Part shown: positions 55,250-61,373 of the stretch, piece after piece | Numbering within the stretch: the first letter of the stretch is position 1 | How the letters are laid out: each line of letters starts with the position of its first letter | NCBI RefSeq assembly: GCF_018135625.1 | Contig: NZ_CP073078.1 | Coordinates: 4,372,501-4,436,500, forward strand | Direction of reading: 5' to 3' | DNA: 64,000 nt | DNA from: Phenylobacterium montanum | GTDB lineage: Bacteria; Pseudomonadota; Alphaproteobacteria; Caulobacterales; Caulobacteraceae | Program-made: the position numbers and the translations under genes | The notes under the pieces: generated by a model | Database searches by the model: none | What the model was told of the DNA's origin: nothing | The model's input: only the letters and a program-made list of their open reading frames with translations

Positions 55250-56515
55250 ATGGTGCAGAACGCTTATTTCGGGATGGAGCGCGGCGCATCCGCGGCCGAC
55301 GATAGGCTGTCGTCCGCCGCCAGCGCCGGTTCCGGCTCTGACCGCGCGGCCGCAGACGACGCCGTCTCCGCGGTGGACGCCTGGCATGGCGTCGTCGCCC
55401 TGGCCCCTCAGGTCGATCCCGGACTTCGCCGCGCCTGGGCGGCTACCAATTTCGAAGCCGCCGCCCGCCGCCGTGTCGCCCCGCCCGCCGCCAGCCCGAT
55501 CGCCATCGAGCGGGCCATCGAGGGCGCCTTCGTCGCCGGCGACCTTCTGGCCGCGGCCGAGGACGCCATCGACGAAGCCAAGGCCGGCGCTGAGCGCGGC
55601 TCGTGGGACGAGCGCGCCTTCGAGGTCGCCGCTCTCCTGGGCGAGGTGATCGGGGTGGTGCGCCCGCGCGCGCAACTGATCGGGGTCGAGCTGAAACTGG
55701 ACCCGACCGGCCTCGACCTGCCCCAGGTCGTGGGCGATCCCAATCGCCTGCGCCGCGTGCTGCTGAAGCTGATCAACGGCGCCATCAAGTCCCGCCGCAC
55801 CGGCGAGGTCAGCCTGTCCCTGCGCGGGGTCGAGCGCGACCATGAGCTGGCGGTGGATGTGATCGTGGCCGCCGGCCCGCGCGAACTGCGCCGCCGCGAA
55901 CCCGCCCGCACGGCCCCGCGCGGCCGCTGGCGCGAGCGCTGGATCGATCCCGAACTCAGCTTCGGCATCACCGAGGACCTGGCCCAGGTGATGGACGGGG
56001 TGGTGGACGGCGTGGCCGAGAGCGGCTTCGACCTAGCGGTCGCCATGCGCCTGTCCCTGCCGACCGCCCGGGTGGAGCCCGACTTCACCGTGACCAAGGG
56101 CGCCCGCCCGGCCGAGCCCGACGCCCTGGCCGGCCTGCGCATCCTGGTGGCCGAGGACAGCGACCTGAACCGGGAGCTGATCCAGATGCTCTTGGCGCCG
56201 TTCGGCTGCGAGATCGACGAGGCGACCAACGGTCAGGCGGCGCTGCAGGCGCTCGACGCGCGGGCCTACGACGCCATCCTGATGGACATGAACATGCCGG
56301 TGATGGATGGCTTCGAAGCCACCCGCCGCATCCGCAGCCGCGCTGACGAGCGTTCGCAGACGCCGGTGCTGGCCGTGACCGGCCGGGCTCTCTCGGCGGA
56401 CATCGCCAAGATCCGCGCCCTGGGCGCCAGCGGGCACCTGTCCAAGCCCTTCTCCACCCAGGAGCTGGTGGCCGCGATCCTGGCCTGCACCCGCCCGGCG
56501 GGTCCGCTGTCCTGA
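55250..56515 (+). CDS. Degenerate histidine kinase-like protein with C-terminal receiver
   Basis: 421-residue protein. Residues ~161-180 (VGDPNRLRRVLLKLINGAIK) are the N-box of a HATPase, but the H-box dimerisation helix with a phosphorylatable His is absent, and the G1/G2 loops are replaced by unrelated sequence (RRREPARTAPRGRWRERW). The receiver domain is intact, with the acidic pair in LVAEDSDLNRE, Asp346 in LMDMNMPVMDG, Thr in AVTGR and Lys in SKPF. It probably acts as a receiver output protein with a pseudokinase module. The ATG at 55250 has GGGAG six bases upstream. CtrA and GANTC signals lie upstream. Confidence 0.82.
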   Translation: MVQNAYFGMERGASAADDRLSSAASAGSGSDRAAADDAVSAVDAWHGVVALAPQVDPGLRRAWAATNFEAAARRRVAPPAASPIAIERAIEGAFVAGDLLAAAEDAIDEAKAGAERGSWDERAFEVAALLGEVIGVVRPRAQLIGVELKLDPTGLDLPQVVGDPNRLRRVLLKLINGAIKSRRTGEVSLSLRGVERDHELAVDVIVAAGPRELRRREPARTAPRGRWRERWIDPELSFGITEDLAQVMDGVVDGVAESGFDLAVAMRLSLPTARVEPDFTVTKGARPAEPDALAGLRILVAEDSDLNRELIQMLLAPFGCEIDEATNGQAALQALDARAYDAILMDMNMPVMDGFEATRRIRSRADERSQTPVLAVTGRALSADIAKIRALGASGHLSKPFSTQELVAAILACTRPAGPLS

Positions 56516-56557
56516 TCTGATCTCTGCTTCGAAGGCCGGCGCGCGCCCTCCACCGCG

Positions 56558-56573
56558 TGTGACCGCGGCCACA
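56558..56573 (+). promoter_or_regulatory. CRP-like dyad upstream of catalase/COX fusion
   Basis: TGTGACCGCGGCCACA fits TGTGA-N6-TCACA with one mismatch. It is inside an offset inverted repeat CGTGTG/CACACG (56556-56561 and 56572-56577). It lies 107 nt before the proposed start at 56681. The palindromic form is suggestive only, since GC-rich sequence yields dyads by chance. Confidence 0.35.
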
Positions 56574-56680
56574 CACGATCGCGTGCGTCATCCTGCGGTC
56601 GGTTGACTTTGCCGTGGCTTCCACTCCTAGTTTCACTCGCGTTCGTCGGGTGAAGCTTGGTTCTCGAAGGGGGGGCCGAG

Positions 56681-59323
56681 ATGAGTGGACCGGTCAGCGA
56701 ATTTCCCGAACTGATCCCGGAAGGGCTCTCGTCGTTTGAGGCGGTCCCGCCCGGCGAGGCCGAGGCGATAGCCATCATCGCCCAGCTGGCCGAGCAGCGT
56801 GTGCGCGCGGCGGCGGCCAGCAATCCGCCGGCCCGGCGCGACGCCCACGCCAAGATGCACGGCTGCGTGGAGGCCGAGCTGAAGGTGCTGGAGGGCCTGC
56901 CGCCGACCCTGGCCAAGGGACTGTTCGCCAAGTCGGCGACCTATTCGGCCTGGGTGCGCTTCTCCAACGGTTCGGCCACGCCGGGCGCGGACAAGGCCGG
57001 CGACGGGCGGGGCATGGCGATCAAGGTCCTGGGGGTGAGCGAAAGCCGCTCCGGCGTCCAGGATTTCGTGATGATCAACCATCCGGCGTTCTTCATCCGC
57101 AACGCCGCCGAGTACGTCGATTTTTCGCGGGCGCCCGATCCCTTCAAGTTCTTCGTCCCGGACCTCAATCCCCTGCACATCCACCTGCACGACATGCTGG
57201 GGGCGCTGGCGATCGCCGCCCAGAAGGTCTCCAACCCGCTGAACAGCCAGTACTGGAGCATGACGCCGTACCTCTATGGCGACGGCCCCTGCAAGTTCTC
57301 GGCGCGGCCGGTGGGGCCGGCCTCGCTGTTCGAGGACCGCACCGGCGACGACTTCCTGCGCGAAAACCTGGTCAGGGCGCTGGACGCCGGCGATGCGGCA
57401 TTCGACTTCTGTATCCAGCTGCGCACCCGCCCCGACCACATGCCGGTCGAGGACCCGACCATCGAGTGGCCCGAGGCCGACCAGCTGTTCGTCCCGGTCG
57501 CCCGCCTGACCATTCCGCGCCAGGGCTTCGACACGCCCGAGCGGCGAGCGTTCGGCGAGAACCTGTCCTTCACCCCCTGGCACGGCCTGGACGCACACCG
57601 ACCGCTGGGCGGCATCAACCGGGTGCGGCGCACCGTCTACGAGACCATTTCGCGCGTGCGGCACGAGCTGAACGGGACCCAGCGCGCCGAACCCACGGCC
57701 CTGACGCCGCTGCTTGCGCCGGACGCGCCGCCACCCCCCGCGACGGAGCCAACAATGGCCAACAGCTTCTTCGACGACCTGGCCGTCCTGGTGGGCGATG
57801 CGATCGACGACGACAACTGGGCCGAGGCCGAGGCCTCCAAGGCGGTGATCAACGGTCTGGTCAATTGCACCACGAACCGGCCGCATCCGTGGAGCACGGC
57901 TTCTGACTACACCTCGTGGAAGGCCCTCAGCGACCGCACCTGGCAGGGCCGCCAGCTGCCGGTCTCGACCCGCGATCCGGCCAGCCTGCCGCCGCTGGAG
58001 ACCGTGGCCAAGATCTTCGTGCGCCAGGGCGGGGCGCAACTGCTGTCGCCGAAATCGACCTGCCTCTTTCCCGCCTTCGCCCAGTATCTGACCGACGGCT
58101 TCATCCGCACCGGCGTTCCCGGACAGCCCGACACCCCGGAGACCCGCCGGCGCACCTCGTCCAACCACGAGATCGACCTCTGCACTCTCTACGGCCGCAC
58201 CGAGGCCCAGACCGATATCCTGCGGCTGAAGGACGAGACCGCCGGCCGCCGCGGTCGACTGAAAAGCCAGGTGCTGAAGGGCGAGGAACTGCCGCCCTTC
58301 CTCTACATCGATGGCGGAACGCAGGTTGACCCGCAGTTCGAGGGCCTGGATCCGCCGCTCTGGGGGCCGACCCACCAGCCGCCGCCGCCCGAGCGCCTGG
58401 CCTCGCTGTTCGCCTGCGGCGGCGACCGGGTCAACGTCACCCCGTTCGCAGCGATGATGAACACCCTGTTCCTGCGCGAGCACAACCGCGTCGCCGGACA
58501 GCTCGACCAGCAGCATCCCGACTGGGACGACGAGCGGGTGTTCCAGACCGCCCGCAACATCATGATCCCGCTGTTCATCAAGATCGTGGTCGAGCACTAC
58601 ATCAACCACATCACCCCGATGCCTTTCAATCTGGTCGCCGACCCCTCGGTGGCCTGGGACGCCAAGTGGAACCGGCCGAACTGGATCACCGCCGAGTTCA
58701 GCCTGCTCTATCGCTGGCATTCGCTGATGCCGGACGAGATCCAGTGGCACGGCCAGGCGATCCCGCTCTTGAACTTCACCCTCGACAACCGGCCGCTACT
58801 GGCTTCGGGCCTTGCGGCCGCCTTCACCTCGGCCTCGGCCCAGCCGGCGGGCGAACTCGGCGCCCTGAACACCAGCGACTCCCTCCTGATCGTCGAGGAG
58901 CTGGCCGTGCAGCAGGCCCGCACCAACCGCCTGGCCAGCTACAACGACTATCGCCAGCAGTACGGCATGCCGCGGGCGACCACCTTCGAGGAGATCAGCA
59001 GCCATCCGGACATCGTCCGCGCCCTGATCGCCGCCTACGAGACGCCGGACGACGTGGAGTTCTACCCCGGACTGTTCGCCGAAGACCGGGTCGCCAAGTC
59101 GCCCCTGCCGGGCTTGCTGTTGAAAATGGTCGGGGTGGACGCCTTCTCGCAGGCCCTGACCAATCCGCTGCTATCGGAGCACGTGTTCAACGCCGCGACC
59201 TTCACCGAGTGGGGTTTCGACCTGATCAAGAACACCCACACCCTGGGCCAGGTGCTGGAGCGGAACGCCCCCGGCGTGGTGGCGGAGGACATCGTCATGA
59301 CGCAGAAGACCTGGCGGTACTGA
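56681..59323 (+). CDS. Catalase-related / cyclooxygenase-like haem peroxidase fusion
   Basis: 880-residue two-domain haemoprotein. Residues ~40-335 are a catalase-related domain as in coral allene oxide synthase: distal His56 (DAHAKMHG), Asn133 (FVMINHPAFF) and proximal Tyr320 with Arg316 (RVRRTVYE). From ~365 to the end it aligns with animal prostaglandin H synthase: LREHNRV, FQTAR, IKIVVEHYI, EFSLLYRWHSLMPDE, YGMPRATTFEE, FYPGL, GFDLIKNT. Tyr677 and His680 correspond to catalytic Tyr385 and proximal His388. Distal Gln203 is kept (Gln468), but the His207 position is Asp472. There is no signal peptide, no EGF module and no obvious membrane-binding helices. It is predicted to oxygenate a fatty acid and convert the hydroperoxide; the substrate is unknown. 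ATG 56681 follows GGGGGG. Confidence 0.88.
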   Translation: MSGPVSEFPELIPEGLSSFEAVPPGEAEAIAIIAQLAEQRVRAAAASNPPARRDAHAKMHGCVEAELKVLEGLPPTLAKGLFAKSATYSAWVRFSNGSATPGADKAGDGRGMAIKVLGVSESRSGVQDFVMINHPAFFIRNAAEYVDFSRAPDPFKFFVPDLNPLHIHLHDMLGALAIAAQKVSNPLNSQYWSMTPYLYGDGPCKFSARPVGPASLFEDRTGDDFLRENLVRALDAGDAAFDFCIQLRTRPDHMPVEDPTIEWPEADQLFVPVARLTIPRQGFDTPERRAFGENLSFTPWHGLDAHRPLGGINRVRRTVYETISRVRHELNGTQRAEPTALTPLLAPDAPPPPATEPTMANSFFDDLAVLVGDAIDDDNWAEAEASKAVINGLVNCTTNRPHPWSTASDYTSWKALSDRTWQGRQLPVSTRDPASLPPLETVAKIFVRQGGAQLLSPKSTCLFPAFAQYLTDGFIRTGVPGQPDTPETRRRTSSNHEIDLCTLYGRTEAQTDILRLKDETAGRRGRLKSQVLKGEELPPFLYIDGGTQVDPQFEGLDPPLWGPTHQPPPPERLASLFACGGDRVNVTPFAAMMNTLFLREHNRVAGQLDQQHPDWDDERVFQTARNIMIPLFIKIVVEHYINHITPMPFNLVADPSVAWDAKWNRPNWITAEFSLLYRWHSLMPDEIQWHGQAIPLLNFTLDNRPLLASGLAAAFTSASAQPAGELGALNTSDSLLIVEELAVQQARTNRLASYNDYRQQYGMPRATTFEEISSHPDIVRALIAAYETPDDVEFYPGLFAEDRVAKSPLPGLLLKMVGVDAFSQALTNPLLSEHVFNAATFTEWGFDLIKNTHTLGQVLERNAPGVVAEDIVMTQKTWRY

Positions 59324-59337
59324 AGGCGAGGGGAGGC

Positions 59338-60837
59338 TCAATCCTCCGCCGCGGCCAGCCTCATGGACCCCGGTTGCGGCTGAGGAACCTCGCGCCGCCC
59401 GCTGACCTCTGCGCCCGCATCGCTCGGAAGGGTCAGGAAGAAAAACAGGCCCAACAGGGTGGCCGCGCCCACGATCAGGAAGGTCGGGGAAACGTCGGCG
59501 GCCTGCAGGCGGGCCGAGTGGTGCGCCTGCCGGATGCCGGCCAGCAGCAGGGCGGCCAGGCCGATGCCGAGGCTCTGCGACAGCTGCTGGGCCATGGACG
59601 AGAAGCTGGAGGCGCGGCTCATGCGCGGCTGGTCGATGTCGGCGAAGGCCAGTGTGTTCAGGGCGGTGAACTGCAGCGAGCGGAAGAAACCGCCGAACAG
59701 GAGGACCCCGACCATCAGGAAGTATGGCGTCGAGGCGCGGAACAGGGCGTAGCTCATGAAGGTGACGGCCACGATCAGGGTGTTGGCGACAAGCACAGTG
59801 CGAAAGCCGAACCAACGGATGATCGGCCGCGCCGTGGTCTTCATCACCAGGGCCGCGGCGGCGCTGGTGAAGGTGATCAGGCCGGCCTGGAAGGCGCTGT
59901 AGCCGAAGCCCAGTTGCAGCAGGAGGGCCAGCAGGAAGGGCGAGGCGCCCATGGCCATGCGCAGGAAGGCGCCGCCCACCAGCGAGGTCATGAAGGTCCT
60001 GACCTTCAGCAGGGATGGGTCCAGGATCGGATGGTCGATGCGGCGGGCGTGCAGGGCGAAGAGGACGATGCAGAGCGCGCCGCCGCCGATCAGCCCGGCC
60101 ACCGCGCCGGCGGGCAGGCCGCCCCGGCCCAGGTTGTCGAAACCATAGACCAGGCCGGCGAAGCCGAAACCGGTCAGGACGAAGCCCAGCCAGTCGAGCG
60201 GTGGCGGATCCTCTTCCTTGATGGCGGGAATGAACAGGCTGACCAGCACAAGGCCGAGGACGCCCATGGGCAGGTTGATGAAGAAGATCCAGCGCCAGGA
60301 CCAGTGGGTGACGATGAAGCCGCCGATCGGCGGGCCGATCACCGGGCCCAGCATGGCCGGCATGGTCAGGTAGCTCATCGCCCTGACGAGCTCGGACTTG
60401 GGGGTCGAGCGCAGCAGGACCAGACGGCCGACCGGCGTCATCATCGCTCCGGCCGCGCCCTGCAGCATCCGGGCGGCCACCAGCTCGGGCAGGGTCTGGG
60501 CCAGGCCGCAGAGCAGGGAGGAGAGGGCGAAGCCGGCGATGGCGATGCGAAAGATCAGCTTGGCCCCGAAGCGGTCGGCGACCCAGCTGGAGATCGGCAG
60601 GAACACAGCCGAGGCCAAAAGGTAGGCGGTGATGGCCAGGTTCAGGGTCAGGGGATCTTCGTGCAGCGACCGGGCCATGGTCGGCAGGGCGTTGGTGATG
60701 ACGGTGGAGTCCAGCGTCTGCATGAACAGGGCGCTGCCGATGATCATCGGCGCCAGGCGCCCGACCGGCGCAACGGGCGCCTCGGTCTCCAGGGCGACCT
60801 GGTCGAGCGCCTTGGGCTCGGCGGTCATCCGGTTCAT
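59338..60837 (-). CDS. MFS drug:H+ antiporter, DHA2 (EmrB/QacA) family
   Basis: 499-residue 14-helix inner-membrane exporter. Motif A SWVADRFGAKLIFRIAIAGF and motif C-like AMLGPVIGPPIGGFIVTHWSWRWIFFINLP are clear; the latter is typical of EmrB-type proteins. The start ATG at 60837 overlaps the MarR stop by 4 nt, so both are translated from one transcript. No EmrA-type adaptor gene is adjacent. It is convergent with the catalase/COX gene, 14 nt apart. Confidence 0.93.
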   Translation of the reverse strand: MNRMTAEPKALDQVALETEAPVAPVGRLAPMIIGSALFMQTLDSTVITNALPTMARSLHEDPLTLNLAITAYLLASAVFLPISSWVADRFGAKLIFRIAIAGFALSSLLCGLAQTLPELVAARMLQGAAGAMMTPVGRLVLLRSTPKSELVRAMSYLTMPAMLGPVIGPPIGGFIVTHWSWRWIFFINLPMGVLGLVLVSLFIPAIKEEDPPPLDWLGFVLTGFGFAGLVYGFDNLGRGGLPAGAVAGLIGGGALCIVLFALHARRIDHPILDPSLLKVRTFMTSLVGGAFLRMAMGASPFLLALLLQLGFGYSAFQAGLITFTSAAAALVMKTTARPIIRWFGFRTVLVANTLIVAVTFMSYALFRASTPYFLMVGVLLFGGFFRSLQFTALNTLAFADIDQPRMSRASSFSSMAQQLSQSLGIGLAALLLAGIRQAHHSARLQAADVSPTFLIVGAATLLGLFFFLTLPSDAGAEVSGRREVPQPQPGSMRLAAAED

Positions 60838-61292
60838 GGGCGCTCTCCGGCCAGGAGGGCCAGGGGGGCGATGGCGGCCGCAAGCGCCTCGCGCGCCTCG
60901 GGCGGCAGTTTGGCCAATTCCTGGGCCAGCCAGTCGTTGCGCCGGCGGCGGACGGCGTCCAGGGCCTTGGCCCCCTTGGCCGTCAGGTTGAGGCCGACGC
61001 GCCGGCGATCTTCCGCGTCGGGCTCCAGGCGGGCGACATAGCCGGCCGCCTCCAGGCGCTTGACGTGGGCGCTCATGGTCGGCCGGCTCATCTGTTCGCG
61101 GTCGGCGAGTTCGGAGACGCCGATCCCTTCCACCTTGCGGATGGCGCCCAGGATCATGGCGTCGAGCGGCGACAGGCCGAGGGACTGGGATTGCTGGCGC
61201 AGCCGGCGGCTCAGCCGCAGCAGGGCCGGCCGCAGGGCCTCGGCCAGGGCCGCGACCTCCGCCGGGGAGGGAGACTGGGCGGATGCGTTCAT
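60834..61292 (-). CDS. MarR family transcriptional regulator
   Basis: 152-residue repressor. The winged helix is visible as LSPLDAMILGAIRKVEGIGV, then SELADREQMSRPTMSAHVKR and YVARLEPDAEDRRRVGLNLT (the wing with Asp-x-Arg-Arg). The ATG at 61292 is preferred; an ATG 36 nt upstream would put the operator inside the coding region. It is cotranscribed with the downstream MFS gene and probably represses it in the absence of a ligand. Confidence 0.93.
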   Translation of the reverse strand: MNASAQSPSPAEVAALAEALRPALLRLSRRLRQQSQSLGLSPLDAMILGAIRKVEGIGVSELADREQMSRPTMSAHVKRLEAAGYVARLEPDAEDRRRVGLNLTAKGAKALDAVRRRRNDWLAQELAKLPPEAREALAAAIAPLALLAGERP

Positions 61293-61298
61293 GCGCGG

Positions 61299-61319
61299 AT
61301 AGTTAGGTCGCCTAACTAT
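61299..61319. promoter_or_regulatory. Perfect 21-bp palindromic MarR operator
   Basis: ATAGTTAGG and CCTAACTAT are exact inverted 9-bp arms around TCG. The palindrome ends seven bases before the marR ATG. TTGAAC on the minus strand (61328-61323) could be the -35 with the -10 inside the palindrome, the classical place for autorepression. Confidence 0.78.
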
Positions 61320-61373
61320 CTTGTTCAAGGGGCGTGGTGTCGCATCCAGCGCGCAGGGCGACGGGAGGAAAGT

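Noticed and set aside
56633-58750. 705-codon open frame antisense to the catalase/COX fusion
   Set aside because: It lies opposite strongly conserved coding sequence, has no recognisable domain and has the Arg/Gly/His bias of GC-rich antisense frames.
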